NCBI GenBank assembly: GCA_934047225.1
Contig: OW204012.1
Span: 8,308,001 to 8,372,000, forward strand
Source of the DNA: Ypsolopha sequella
Taxonomy: Eukaryota > Arthropoda > Insecta > Lepidoptera > Ypsolophidae
Length of the DNA: 64,000 nt
Direction: 5' to 3'
In this document: positions 11,458 through 22,314 of the stretch, one piece after another
Layout of the letters: each line of letters opens with the position of its first letter
How positions within the stretch are numbered: the stretch's first letter is position 1
Made by a program: the position numbers and the translations under genes
The notes under the pieces: model-generated
What the model saw: the letters and a program-made list of their open reading frames with translations, nothing else
Databases searched by the model: none
What the model was told of the DNA's origin: nothing

Positions 11458-12070
11458 CTTTTTTTTTTACCGTTTTATTATATATATACAGATTCTTACG
11501 AATATTATGGTAGAAAATAATTAAAAAATAAAATTTTCGATATATACTTCGACCCACTTGGGGTCGTCGTCAGTCGAACATGGAATAATATCATAAATAA
11601 AATAGAGTTAAAAATAAAAAGATTTTATTTAATACATTATATTTTATTTATATTGATATTATTATATTATGATATTATTCCATATTCGACTGTCGAAGAC
11701 CCCAAGTGGGTCGAAGTATATATCGAAAATTTTCTTTTTTATTTATTTTCTACCATAATATTCGTAAGATTCTGTATATACAAGGTGACTTTTTGATCAT
11801 CGTCCAAATTGATACCGCAGGCTTGGTAAGTGATCAGCATCATGAATCGATAACAATTTTTATGAAATTCGTATAATGAAATTTTGAGTTTCCATAGTAA
11901 TTCACTCTCAGTCCTGAGTGAATCACTATGGGGAGTCAAAATTTAATTTTATGTATTTTACAAAAATTGTTATTGGTTCATGCTGCTGGTGACTTACCAA
12001 GGCTCACGTATGAATTTGGACGACGTTCACAAATTTACCTTGTATATAATAAAACGGTAAAAAAAAGCTT
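11458..12070. mobile_element. Palindromic MITE U nested in H
   Basis: Ends AAGCTTTTTTTTTTACCGTT and its complement are flanked by H arm sequence on both sides. Inner arms at about 11490-11600 and 11685-11778 contain CGACCCACTTGGGGTCG-type hairpins. Copy C2 is inserted in the right arm at a TA. Confidence 0.7.
11781..12042. mobile_element. MITE family C, copy C2 nested in U
   Basis: Same palindrome as C1, flanked by TA (11779-11780, 12043-12044). It splits the right arm of U, so it is the youngest layer of this nest. Confidence 0.85.
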
Positions 12071-12333
12071 TTATTAAGTAAAAATATTTATTATCACTAA
12101 CAAGAAATACAAAGTTAAGCTATGCACTTTGCGCTAAGCGACTGACGTTTAACCTTAAGAGAAACTGCCTTTCCGGTGTACTTTTTACATAATGAAAGGT
12201 TTCTTAATGCCTGTTTTTAAAGAATCTCTGTAAAATTCTGCATCTTTATTACATGCCTCATATTTAAAACATCCCTGGCTTCTGTGTAATGCCTTATCCA
12301 GTCATCGAGGCTGGCTACGCTTTCGTTATTTAC

Positions 12334-12512
12334 GTCCATCAGCCTGGTTCGAACACTGCTGGACATAGGCCTTTCCAAGATATCGCCACTCTTGGCGGTT
12401 CTCCTGGAAGAAATGCCCATATCCAAACACGCTGGGCAAGCGGGTTGGTGAGCGCGGTGCCGAAACACTCGCACCAGTGACGCCGCTGCCCGTCACCTGT
12501 CTGTTAAAGGCC
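12334..12512 (-). mobile_element. SINE F copy F2, truncated
   Basis: Carries the family core from GTCCATCAGCCTGG through GACGCCGCTGCCCGTCACC. Target duplications are not obvious. A minus-strand frame across it is antisense repeat, not a gene. Confidence 0.65.
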
Positions 12513-12830
12513 CGGCAATTGGATATGGATATCGCAGGTAAATTGTCAATTTTACTAGCAAAAATTTACACTAGTTTTTTTGGTAGGTTTTTATAAATTA
12601 GCCTAACCTAACCCAGTGAAATTGTAACGACAATTTACCTGCGACAGATATACTTTTACAATATTTTGACGAAACCATCAAAAAATATTACGCAACAAAA
12701 TGCCTTGCCAAATACGACATAAGTAACTTAACATAATTGGCATTGAATGAAACGATTATTTAGTTTTGCTCGTAGCTAATTAGCCTTAACATGACTGGGT
12801 ATTTTCGTGGAAATAAAACGGTGTGTTATA

Positions 12831-13422
12831 CAGTGTGTACCTCGTACAAGTGCACATTCGAAAGTGGGTGAAACTAGATCTAAATATATCGACAAAAACA
12901 AAGAAAAAAAATTTTTTTTAATTTATTTTTAATCTTGAAAAGATACTCTGCCACCTGGGTATCACTGTATGGGACGCAAGCGCAGTGCCTTTGGTTAACC
13001 GCTCGTAGAAAATATTGTATGTATGATAGAACGTTGTATTTTTTTTTTGATAGAAAGATAATGGAATAGGCAATGATAAATAGGAATAAAAGTATAGTAA
13101 AACGGGGACATTATTTTGAAAAAATTATTACTGAAAAAAAAAGGCGGAAAAATTAAAGAAATAATCTTTTAGGATATTATTTTTATGGTAATTGTAGTTG
13201 ATTATGTTTTGTTTTTGATTTAGTATGCAACGTCTATTCTTAAGGATTATAACAGTTTTACTTAATTGCATTACTCGTGATAGATCAAAAGTTATGACAT
13301 ATTTTATACATAGTCTCCGTGGTAGGCAAAAAAAAATTAAAACGTAAAAACATTTTTTCGTCGATAAAATAAGGTCTAGTTTCACCCACTTTCTTATGTG
13401 CACTTGTACGAGGGACACACTG
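12831..13422. mobile_element. MITE I, 592 bp, TA flanks
   Basis: TIR CAGTGTGTACCTCGTACAAG and its complement (about 55 bp of similarity), with TA on each side (12829-12830, 13423-13424). The AT-rich interior has no transposase, only a 96-codon minus frame without recognisable motifs. It fits an internally deleted Tc1/mariner-like element. Confidence 0.8.
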
Positions 13423-13592
13423 TATATAAAAAATGTTTTTGGCTTTAGTCATGTTCTTTTTTTTAATAAAAAAAAAAATCCATCTAATAACATTGGGTTA
13501 CTCGTTCCTAGTTGGTGCACGCATTGTTTCAACTTTCAAGATCCTCACATGGCTTCCTAAATTCAAGAGCTTTTGCATAAATATGTGACCAG

Positions 13593-13755
13593 TGGTACCG
13601 ATTCGGTGAAGCACATCTTAACTTATTTGACAGGACTAAATTTAATTTAAGCGTTCTGTCCTTGTCTTTTCGATAAAGAAAGAAAAAGTTAGGACGCTTA
13701 AAATAAGGTTAGTCCTGTCAAATAAGTTAAGTCGTGTTATGCCGAATCGATACCA
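13593..13755. mobile_element. Palindromic MITE J, 163 bp
   Basis: Arms share GGTA(C)CGATTCGG, ACTTATTTGACAGGACTAA and AAGCGT(C)CT in inverted order. One arm of the same family appears at about 43418-43455. Confidence 0.75.
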
Positions 13756-13830
13756 ATGTAAAACTCACCGACTTACTTAGTTTATAGAGATTTAAAAGCG
13801 CGTCGTTTTTGCCACTTCTCTGCTTAGTTC

Positions 13831-14234
13831 AAGGGGCTGCACAATGCTAAAATTCAGTCCTGCTCTAACGCTTTTATTTTTAAACTGTCTATCCTGCTCT
13901 CATCACGCCGCGCACGCAAAACTTCAGTTATTTTGAAATAACGGCTACATTAGGACATTAACTATAATATCTTTATGTAATAAAGATGGTCTTTTCTAGT
14001 AAGTATGTGCGTGTGTTGGTTTCGTTTCAATCGGTTCTGAAATACGGAAACTGAATCGCTTTTTTCGTGAAATTCATGCTTTTTTAAAATCATTATAATT
14101 AAAAGAAGATTGAATTATTTTAATTTATTAAACTAATTTATAAAGTGTAATTAATAATTGTCGTGAGTCGAAAAATCCACACTGACGGAACTGAATCGAA
14201 TGCAAAACTGATGCTTAGCATTGTGGAGCCCCTT
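13831..14234. mobile_element. MITE V copy V1, about 404 bp
   Basis: The ends AAGGGGCTGCACAATGCTAA and TTAGCATTGTGGAGCCCCTT are inverted copies. Further copies are at 51208-51612 (truncated) and 47757-48300 (interrupted by C3). All share an inner segment with CGATTCAGTTTCCATA or its complement. Confidence 0.75.
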
Positions 14235-14258
14235 AATATAGGTACTGTGGCGTAAGGC

Positions 14259-14618
14259 CAGGGTTGGATTTAGACCCTCGGAAAATTATTGTCTATGGGA
14301 ATTAAAAATATACTACTTGGCTAAAATTATACTACTTTTCGTTTTTCGTAGATTTTTGTTTTGAATTGAAATAAAAATAGCCTATCTGCTATTGAAATTT
14401 TTAAAAAATTTACTAAAAATATTCATAACGCACAGAAATTCCCTATATTGTAGGGTAAATGTTAAAAAGCAAAACGTCTCAATCAATAAAACAAGTAGGT
14501 CGGCCTGAAGATAAAATTATGGTATTTTTACGTAGTATAGTTCCATTACGATACTACATACTACATGTCATGAAAATATGGTACAAATAGTATAATTATA
14601 CTACGAAATCCAACCCTG
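14259..14618. mobile_element. hAT-type MITE, 360 bp, 8-bp target duplication
   Basis: TIR CAGGGTTGGATTT and its complement are exactly flanked by CGTAAGGC (14251-14258 and 14619-14626). An 8-bp duplication and a CAGGG terminus are diagnostic of the hAT superfamily. The interior is AT-rich and non-coding. Confidence 0.92.
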
Positions 14619-14626
14619 CGTAAGGC

Positions 14627-15150
14627 TCACGCGGCGTAACACCTCGGCCACACTATGCTCTTCGCGCTGCTCCTCCTTGCCCGAGCCAGCCACACACTGC
14701 TCTACTTGCCTCACTACTCGCCATGCGCCGCATTCCGGCTTTCGCCTTTCACAATGAATGTCGAAATTGCGGCTTCGTGCGCACTATACTTTTATAGCAT
14801 AGCAAATCAAATAAATGTTTTAAAACGGACCAATATAATTAACCTCGCCAACAGAAATTGTGGATGACAACGATTCATCGCAATATAACGAGGTAAGTAG
14901 AGATATTCGCGCGAGCATGTGGCCGGCTACTCATCCTCATATTACCGCAACTTTGACTCGCGCACAAAAAGCCAACAAAAACAGGAGCGGTGTGCATGAC
15001 GGAGCAAGCGCGAGCGGCAGCGCGAGTAACGCACCTCCTTCCCTCGCCACTCGTCGAGTGTATGGCTGCGGTGTAATAATGTTCACGCCATAATTCTGTT
15101 TTTCACGAAAAAGCGCGCTTTTCCGCGGAGAAGCAGTTTTCGTCATCATA
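14627..15150 (+). promoter_or_regulatory. CpG-rich stretch with candidate promoter and splice donor
   Basis: About 500 bp is strikingly richer in CG than its surroundings. It contains an AT-rich TATA-like patch near 14790 and a strong donor, ATAACGAG|GTAAGTAG, after 14892. One frame before the donor reads VDDNDSSQYNE, but it lacks an ATG in that frame. The ATG at 14864 is in another frame. It could be the first exon of an unidentified plus-strand gene, or GC-rich repeat material. I could not find a partner exon. Confidence 0.3.
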
Positions 15151-15258
15151 CATCGTACATTCTTTCAATCAATTTGGTCGGTCAATTGTTGGTTTGAATG
15201 GTATTGACCTTTCACCGAAACCTCAATAAGTTACCAACGAAATGATAAAATAATAAAG

Positions 15259-15768
15259 CCGATTCTGAAGGTTTTAATTTCAGTTTTAGTGCTGTCAAAA
15301 CTAAATTTTCCTCATTGCGGAATAGTTCTTAACTGTAAAGTGTACAGAAGCTAAATTACTTCGGCAAAATTTAAGTTTTGACAGCACCGTTGTTAAAGTA
15401 ATTAATTTCGTTGTTAAAGTAATTAATTATTCTGTTTTCCGCTAATAATATACAAAAGCATAGCAAACTGTGTACTCCCATTTAAATCACAATATTTGTA
15501 ACCTTGGTCTAGACCCCCAGGACAAGTCCGACTTAGTGTGGGGTCTGCTACTAACCATTATTTTATTGTTAAGTCTATGCTCAAGTACTTTTTAATTTTT
15601 TAACGTATGCGTAACGCCTAGTGTAGTTTAATACTGTACTAATACTGTTATTGTTTATTAGTTTACCCACATTGTAAACCTTATATTATTATCTTGTGCT
15701 ATGAGAAATAAATAATTTTTGTCTTTGTCTTTGTCTACTATACCTAAAATTTAAGCCTTCAGAATCGG
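15259..15768. mobile_element. Second copy of the 4188 MITE, split by a LINE tail
   Basis: The left part (15259 to about 15387) and right end (about 15740-15768, ending TTCAGAATCGG) match the intact copy at 4188-4344. The interruption carries a retroelement 3' region ending AATAAATAATTTTTGTC followed by (TTTGTC)n at about 15712-15735. Confidence 0.7.
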
Positions 15769-15984
15769 ATTTAATGTCCAAACTACCCAGAAACCTACAA
15801 TCAAGCGGACAGCCTAGTATAGTCATTGTAATTGACGAAACTTAGCTCAAAACGATGCCATTGTCACAGAAACTAGGTCAATGCAGAGACAATAGTGGAG
15901 GCGTCGAGCGAGGCTGCCTTTACGGGCGCTTTTGGAATGCTTCTTTTTACCGGCGAATGAACTTTTTACATATTTAGGCGTCTT

Positions 15985-16055
15985 TAGGGTTCCGTACACC
16001 CGTAAACGGGACCGTATTACTAAGCCTAGGCTGTCTGTCTACCCGTCCGGACTGC
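15985..16055 (-). repeat. Repeat B terminal fragment
   Basis: Begins AGGGTTCCGTACACCCGTAA and continues through the CTGTCTGTCTACCCGTCC segment typical of the B end. Truncated. Confidence 0.6.
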
Positions 16056-16384
16056 TAGAAGTATCCAAGCAAGGGGCGGTCCATATATTACGTCATCCAT
16101 TTTTGCCGATTTTTGACCCCCCCCCCCACAATCCCTCTCACAAAACTGATGTAATTTTTGTTTAAGCAATAGCTTTTTCTTTTAGCAAGACCCCCATTAT
16201 TGCCAATTATGCTCATAATAATACCGTCAACCGCAGATCAGATAATATATGGACGGCCACCAATTTCAAATGACGTAATATATGGACGGCCCCCAAGTTC
16301 AAATGACGTTATATTATATATGGACAGCCCCCAAGTTCAAATGACGTAATATATGGACGGCCCCCAAATTCAAATGACGTTATA

Positions 16385-17681
16385 CGAGGGTGAATCCAAA
16401 AGTTCTAAGCCCGACCGTGAAAATGAAAGGAAACTGGGTTCAAAATTATTTTTATTTTTCGACATAGTCTCCATCTAGATCAACACACTTCTTCCACCTG
16501 ACCTGCAACTTGTTTATACCCTCGAAAAAAAAATGATTCCGGAAGGTCGTCAAAATAGTCATTAACTGCGACTAGCACTTCTTCTCTAGTCGAATATTTA
16601 GATCCCCCCAAGTGTTTTTTAAATTTGGAAAGAGATGATAGTCAGAGGGGGCTAAATCAGGCGAATAAGGTGGGTGGGGCAGCAACTCGTAACCACATTC
16701 ATGGATCACAGCCATCGTTTCAACCGAAGTGTGAACTCGTGCATTGTCTTGATGAAACAAAACTCTCTTACGCAACATCCCCGGCCATTTCTCTTTTATT
16801 TCTTCGCGAAGTTTTCGTAATAGGTTACTAATAATAGCGTGAATTTATAGTTTCACCTTTAGGTAAATAATCCAATAAAATAACTCCCTTCGAATCCCAA
16901 AAAACAGATGCCATGACTTTATTGGCTGACAAAACGCACTTGGCCTTTTTCGGCGTGGGTGAGCCAGATCTTTTCCACTGTTTGGATTGCTGTTTTGGTT
17001 CAGGAGTATGGTGATGAACCCAGCTTTCATCCATGGTAACAAAACGAGACATAAAATCCTCAGCATCTGCCTCAAAAAGTTCCAAACAGTCACGCGAAAT
17101 TGTGAATCGAACTCGTTTTTGGTCAGCTGAAAGCAATCTTGGGACCCAGCGAGCAGAAACCTTACGGAACCCCAATTCTACAGTTATAATGTTTTGCACT
17201 CGGCCATAACTGATGCCTGTGATCTCAGCTATCCTACTAATGGTCAATCGTCGGTCTCCTAGGATGAGATCACAAATTTTGTCAGTGTTTTCTTTAGTGG
17301 TAGACGTTGAAGGCCTTCCGCTTCTTGGGTCATCTTCAATGGTCTCCCGACCGCGTTTAAATTCAGCTACCCACTTTTTGACAGTGGAATACGATGGAGC
17401 AGATTCCCCTAATCTTGTTTCCATATCTTCATGAATCTCTTTAGGTGAAAGACCTTTTTTATTGAGGTACTTAATCACAGCACGGTGTTCAATTTTCTCC
17501 ATTGTGAAAAATCCCGTCAGACTGCGTTAAACAAAATATCACAAAAAAATAATAGCTTGCAGTATCGAACTTCAACTTCACACAATCAATCACGAAAAAA
17601 CATACTAACAAATGACGGTAGATTTACAAAGATTTGATACCTCTTTGTAGGTCGGGCTTAGAACTTTTGGATTCACCCTCG
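16385..17681 (-). mobile_element. mariner transposon, 1297 bp, TA target duplication
   Basis: Inverted ends CGAGGGTGAATCCAAAAGTT and complement (about 32 bp, to GGTCGGGCTT) are flanked by TA at 16383-16384 and 17682-17683. This is the normal length for a complete mariner. It encodes one decayed transposase on the minus strand. It was inserted into the AT-rich junction of the tandem array described for 16073-18050. Confidence 0.95.
16436..17502 (-). pseudogene. mariner transposase, frameshifted
   Basis: From the ATG at 17502, a 224-codon frame holds the N-terminal helix-turn-helix region (HRAVIKYLNKKGLSPKEIHE), a WVPRLL motif and the first catalytic aspartate in TMDESWVHH. Next to 16829 a one-base insertion breaks the frame. 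The protein continues in another frame with the second aspartate (FHQDNARVHT) and the third (YSPDLAPSDYHLF), giving the DD34D pattern of mariner. A one-base loss in an A-run near 16615 and a one-base gain in a T-run near 16525 break it twice more before the stop near 16456. The enzyme excises and inserts mariner ends at TA, but this copy cannot make it. Confidence 0.9.
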
Positions 17682-18050
17682 TATTATATATGGACGGCCC
17701 CCAAGTTCAAATGATGTAATATATGGACGGCCCCAAATTCAAATGACGTTATATTATATATGGACGGCCCACAAGTTCAAATGACGTTATATATGGACGG
17801 CCCACAAGTTCAAATGACGTTATATTATATATGGACAGCCCCCAAATTCAAATGACGTAATATATGGACGGCCCCCAAGTTCAAATGACGTTATATTATA
17901 TATGGACAGCCCCCAAATTCAAATGACGTAATATATGGACGGCCCCCAAATTCAAATGACGTTATATTATATATGGACGGCCCACAAGTTCAAATTACGT
18001 TATATATGGACGGCCCACAAGTTCAAACGACGTAATATTGGACGGCCCCC

Positions 18051-18502
18051 AAGTCACAGTAGAGAAAAAAAGTGCGATATCTGCTAAACTTAAGGGTAAA
18101 TTCTTCGGATTTGTAACAAAATCTTAAAAAATAATTATAACGCCCCAAAAACAAATTTTACTATAGTAATATTATGTAGGTAATATATCAATCAATCTCT
18201 GAAAAATGACGTACTTAAACGAATTACGTAATCCTATACTTTAATCTTATGGCAAAAACCCAGCGAATGATTCGCCGCAAAAACTCAATTTGTAGATTCA
18301 TTCATGAAATTACTGTTGCGTCACTCCATTAAATACCTTAATGCGGTTACCATGGTAACAGAAAATTATAGATAAGGAAATTACATAAAAACATACCGTT
18401 GTAAAATTAATAATAATGCAAAAATATAAACTCTGAAACAGGAAACTCCTTTTCTACATGAGCCTTTACCCGGAGCTCTGTTTGCGCATTATACACAATA
18501 TT
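18051..18502. other. Unassigned AT-rich sequence
   Basis: No gene or repeat boundary recognised. Confidence 0.3.
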
Positions 18503-18794
18503 AGGGTTCCGTACCCAAAGGGTAACCAACAGGACCCTATTACTAAGACTCCGCTGTCCGTCTGTCTGTCCGTCTGTCACCAGGAGGTATCTCAAGAAGC
18601 GTGATAGTTCGACAGTTGAAATTTTCACAGATGATGTACTTCTATTGCCGCTATAACAACAAATACTAAAACACAGAATAAAATAAATATTTAAGGGGGC
18701 TCCCATACAACAGACATGCTTTTTTTGCCGTTTTTATGATAATGGTAAAGAACCCTTCGTGCGCGAGTCCGACTCGCACTTGGCCGGTTTTTTT
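18503..18794 (-). repeat. Repeat B copy B2, uninterrupted
   Basis: Runs from AGGGTTCCGTACCCAAAGGG to CGCACTTGGCCGGTTTTTT, about 290 bp. It serves as the reference for the insertions seen in B1. Confidence 0.8.
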
Positions 18795-19530
18795 AATACA
18801 GCTAGCTTAGCTAAAATGGTTTCAGAAAACTACTGATAAGATTTTGATGCGGCTTTCACCGAAAGGTGTTAGGATGTGTATTTCTGTGATTATTAGGAGC
18901 TGAGCAGTGAAAGACACAAATGCAATGACGTGAGCATGACAGGCTACCATGTAGTAGTTATTGCGGCAACAAAGTACTGAAATCGTTTATAAATAGGCTG
19001 ACAACTGTACTTGCAGTTAGCAATTTAGCATATTCATTATTACACACTTTTATTAGTTGTGTCATGATCTTACAATATGTATATGTATTTTCAGTATTTA
19101 TTTATGTATTTACAATAAAATATGTCATTTTAATAATCATAAAAACGGTGTGTTCTAATTAAAATATGTATGTCTGTGTATTTTTAATTTTCCATAATTT
19201 TATTTTTTAACATTATTCATGTTTTTTTACAAATTAAGTCTTGCATGCCGCGCTTTTGGATGGCAATCTAGCTCGGAACTCTTATTTATTATTTTAGACT
19301 TAAGAAATTTCTTTGATTGTTATCTGTGTTGTGCATGCCTAATAAATAAAATTAAAATATAAAATAAATTTTCCTTTTTCTAAATATTTTGAGGGAATAA
19401 ATAAATACACAAAAAAAATATTTTGTTTTGAACTGTATTTTTAGGTTCAAACTATTAAGAAATTGTAACGACAAAAATACAACTTTCAGCTAAGATCAAT
19501 GTATACCAATAGCTTACTACATGCATCAAC
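18795..19530. other. Unassigned AT-rich sequence
   Basis: No coding potential stands out. AATAAA-type strings are common, as expected at this base composition. Confidence 0.3.
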
Positions 19531-19658
19531 GTATTTTTAATGATAATGATATTGGATTTTCCATAAGAGTGAAGTTAGAAAAATTTCATTCTAAAATTCT
19601 GTCTTCACTCTAATAGAAAATCCAACTATTTTGTACTTCTATAATATCATTAAAAATA
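19531..19658. mobile_element. Small palindromic MITE X, 128 bp
   Basis: Arms TATTTTTAATGATAATGATA and complement-like TATCATTAAAAATA bracket an inner inverted pair (TTGGATTTTCCATAAGAGTG against CACTCTAATAGAAAATCCAA). Confidence 0.65.
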
Positions 19659-19693
19659 TGTTTAATGATATAGTGAACTATTGTTATATATAT

Positions 19694-20602
19694 GTTACGG
19701 CTAAAGCCCGAAGCGCGGTTAAACCTAAAGTCGCCGTCAATAGAAATTGTGGACTATGTAAACAAACCGTTTTCTCAATTTTTCTCAAGGTTCCGTCACG
19801 GAGTCTCATTGAACATTATTCCAAATCATGAAGCATCAAGTCTTACCAGTCATTCACTGTATTTCATCATGAAATATTCAATAATCACCAGTTAATTACG
19901 GAAAATTATAGAATCAATAGTCAATTCTGTACTGCGTCGAGATTGCTGTCATATTTTTTTCTCATCGAATCTGTATTGTCTTTGAAAATTGGTGATGTAC
20001 GAATCTATTTGAATATAACGTATTTTATTCGTAATGTTATTTTATTCCGTAATTTTTTTTTAACAGCGTTACTTCGTAATCTTTGACATAAACGTGTGTA
20101 TGATTCTATCGAGAGCTGTGTGATCTTCCAGCGTTGCTCTAAAATGTGTAGCTCATGTCCTAAAAGTAAAAGAAAAAATGAAAGAACTGGATGGGATAAT
20201 AGATACGGCCAACGACTCTGTGACGGAACCATTTGTAATTAACGTGGGCGATTTGACTAGCGATTCATCAGAATATTTTAGCGATGAGTCAAATAAAGAA
20301 AACTAATTAAGCACCTAACATATTTTAATGACATACTTACCCATCTCTAGATAGTTCATCTATTCATAGACAAAGACAACATGGCGCTTTGTTTACATAG
20401 TCCACAATTTCTATTGACGGCTACTGTAGTTTTACCCGACTAATGTCATACAAAACATCAGAGGTCGCTTTGCTCCGCTCCGCTTCGCTCGGCGCCCAAT
20501 GTAACATGTAAACCTAGCCCGCTCCTCCTCGGTTCGCTCGTCGTCGCTACCTATTTTAGATTTTTTTCGGACTTTAGCCTACTTCGGGCTTTACCCGTAA
20601 CA
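19694..20602. mobile_element. Inverted-repeat element Y of about 0.9 kb
   Basis: The ends GTTACGGCTAAAGCCCGAAG and CTTCGGGCTTTACCCGTAAC are inverted. Inner segments at about 19733-19765 and 20385-20425 (GTCAATAGAAATTGTGGACT and complement) are inverted too. The space between holds a short protein-like frame (20133-20306). The right end is partly duplicated in tandem at 20541-20823 (unit about 140 bp). Confidence 0.55.
20133..20306 (+). CDS. Unidentified protein-like fragment with acidic, serine-rich tail
   Basis: A frame follows a candidate acceptor (GATCTTCCAG, ending at 20131) and stops at 20306. From the ATG at 20178 it encodes 42 residues: MKELDGIIDTANDSV, then a hydrophobic PFVINVGDL, then an acidic serine-rich tail ending in SNKEN. 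Composition is unlike random AT-rich translation. I do not recognise the family. It lies within element Y, so it may be the last exon of a transposon gene or a captured host exon. The conflicting antisense frame is weaker. Confidence 0.3.
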   Translation, partial: VALKCVAHVLKVKEKMKELDGIIDTANDSVTEPFVINVGDLTSDSSEYFSDESNKEN

Positions 20603-20823
20603 CATACATTACTCTAAGCCAAAAGTTGTATTTTGGCAGTTATAATTATTTCTTAACATCTTGTTACAAATGTGGAGAATCGTCGTCGCTCCTATTTTAG
20701 ATTTTTTTCGGACTTTAGCCTACTTCGGGCTTTACCCGTAACACATACATTACTCTAAGCCAAAAGTTGTATTTTGGCAGTTATAATTATTTCTTAACAT
20801 CTTGTTACAATGTGGAGAATCAA
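20541..20823 (+). repeat. Tandem duplication, about 140 bp x 2
   Basis: GTCGTCGCT...CTATTTTAGA through TTACAAATGTGGAGAATC is repeated almost identically (first unit to about 20682, second to 20823). It includes the Y end sequence CTTCGGGCTTTACCCGTAAC twice, so one end of Y is present in duplicate. Confidence 0.85.
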
Positions 20824-20830
20824 CCCTTAA

Positions 20831-21892
20831 GAGCGCACCGAGCGTTTGCCTTTGTCTCTGTCTTTTTCTTTACGTGTAAACAGTATAGAAAATAACCAAA
20901 CTTTTGCACTTTTTCAATGTTTTTCGTTGTTATTTTCATTATATTGTTCTTAAATAAAAAATACTATCATGTGTATACGATTATACGCTCCAGCCATCTA
21001 TGAACTTTATTTTAGTAAATTGATCATAATATCAAATTACTTATTTATATAAAAAAGTAGGAAAATAGAGGAAAAAATGGGTGGTGCCTGGGGTTTCCAA
21101 TTCTTTTGTTCTCTAGAAAATCAAAACTCCATACATTAATTCTTCCAGTTTCCAAGAAATATTTTATTTATGAAATTGATTTCCTTTTAGTTTCCAAAAA
21201 ATTTGTTGGTACAGTCGACAGCGGGAGCAAGTGATTATTAATTTATTTAATGTATTACTTATCTAATGTGTTCCTTTTTAATTAATGTAATTTAAAAAAG
21301 ATAATTGGTAATAAACTACTCACAAACTTTTTTACCTGGACCATAAACAGGCGGCAGCCCCTTTGTTTTAATTTTGTCCCTTTTACAAGGGATAGAGACC
21401 GCCTTCTTATTTCTCGGAAACGGGTTGGCAAACTTAACAATAGCTTTACAACGAAAGCCACCTGGAAAATCAACTTGCGATTTCTGTTAACTAAACGGTT
21501 CACAACAATAAGTAAGTAGGTCATAGTAGAAAAAAGATTTATTTATGCTATTATAACTTGCTTCTGATGCTGACTGTACCTCATCTTGGTTTTGGGAACA
21601 AGAGTAACTGAATTTGTTTATTAAATAAAAATTTGGAAACTCGCGGAATTGCGAAAGGTCGTTTTTTGGAAACCCAAGGCACCACCCGAAAAAATTACTT
21701 GAAAAGAGCTAACTTTGCGAATTTATTCTATCGAGCCAACTTTATCAAATCTTGTTTCCATTGTGTATACAGTCTGGTATATATATATATACCCAATAGT
21801 ACCAATATATTTTCCTAGATTTTAATTAAATTGTTTACTTCTAACATGGGTTATAAAAACGTGTTTGTATGTGTAAAAAGCTCGGTGCGCTC
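20831..21892. mobile_element. TTAA-flanked element Z, 1062 bp
   Basis: Perfect 13-bp inverted ends GAGCGCACCGAGC are flanked exactly by TTAA (20827-20830 and 21893-21896). Further inside is an inverted pair, GGGTGGTGCCTGGGGTTTCC near 21080 and its near-complement near 21666-21690, and scattered GTTTCCAA motifs. TTAA target sites are characteristic of the piggyBac superfamily, though the termini differ from classic CCC-starting piggyBac ends. It contains one short minus-strand frame. Confidence 0.8.
21316..21483 (-). CDS. Unidentified 55-codon basic frame inside element Z
   Basis: Read from a candidate acceptor (TTAGTTAACAG, ending just above 21483) to a TAG at 21316. It begins KSQVDFPGGFRCKAIV, includes three cysteines and many lysines, and ends PPVYGPGKKVCE. 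An AATAAA follows downstream. It starts in phase 0, the same phase in which the minus-strand exon at 22315-22371 ends, so the two could be spliced. Because it lies inside a TTAA-flanked element, it may equally be transposon sequence. I do not recognise the family. Confidence 0.3.
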   Translation of the reverse strand, partial: KSQVDFPGGFRCKAIVKFANPFPRNKKAVSIPCKRDKIKTKGLPPVYGPGKKVCE

Positions 21893-22314
21893 TTAACTAT
21901 TGTTGGTGTTGCATTCCGATAAGACATGCCACTCACACCTAGTAAATATTATGGACATGCCTATTATTAGTGTCTTTTGTGAATTATATGGAAATTATCA
22001 TCACTTTCACTATCATGCATGCAGTTTGTGTTATCTAACCTAATACTTCCAAGTAAAGAGCAGGTAAGTACCTGTAATCTTTATTTAATGATGTTTTAAT
22101 GAACTCTTCACTTTTTTTTTTATCTTGATTATTAACAAAATGTAAAATGGTTTCTAATTAATGTGCTTCTTATTGATGGAAAAACCCTTGCAAAAACTCA
22201 ACCACACGTTGAAAAGCATGCATTGAAGTAGACCCTAGCTGCCAGCCTGCTATGATATAAAAAGACACCAAAACTACGTTAAGATTTAAAATAAAAAGAG
22301 TATAAAAAAATTAC

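Larger units (their letters stand above)
11110..12157. mobile_element. Palindromic MITE H, outer layer of a triple nest
   Basis: The arms start TAAGGTT(C/A)AACGTCA and share GCTTAGCGCAAAGTGC. They run about 230 bp inward to a centre near 11300. The right arm is interrupted by element U (about 11458-12070), which is itself interrupted by C2. A single-arm copy of H lies at 6693-6815. Confidence 0.7.
16073..18050. mobile_element. MITE W whose right end is expanded into a tandem array
   Basis: The left end GGGGCGGTCCATATATTACG is the inverted counterpart of the array monomer (ACGTAATATATGGACGGCCC). From 16242 the right-end sequence repeats as monomers of 33 bp and about 39-40 bp, the latter with an extra TTATATT. 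The two types often alternate to give a dimer of about 73 bp. About 15 monomers exist in total, split by a mariner at 16385-17681. The left part contains an 11-C run near 16119-16130. Confidence 0.8.
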
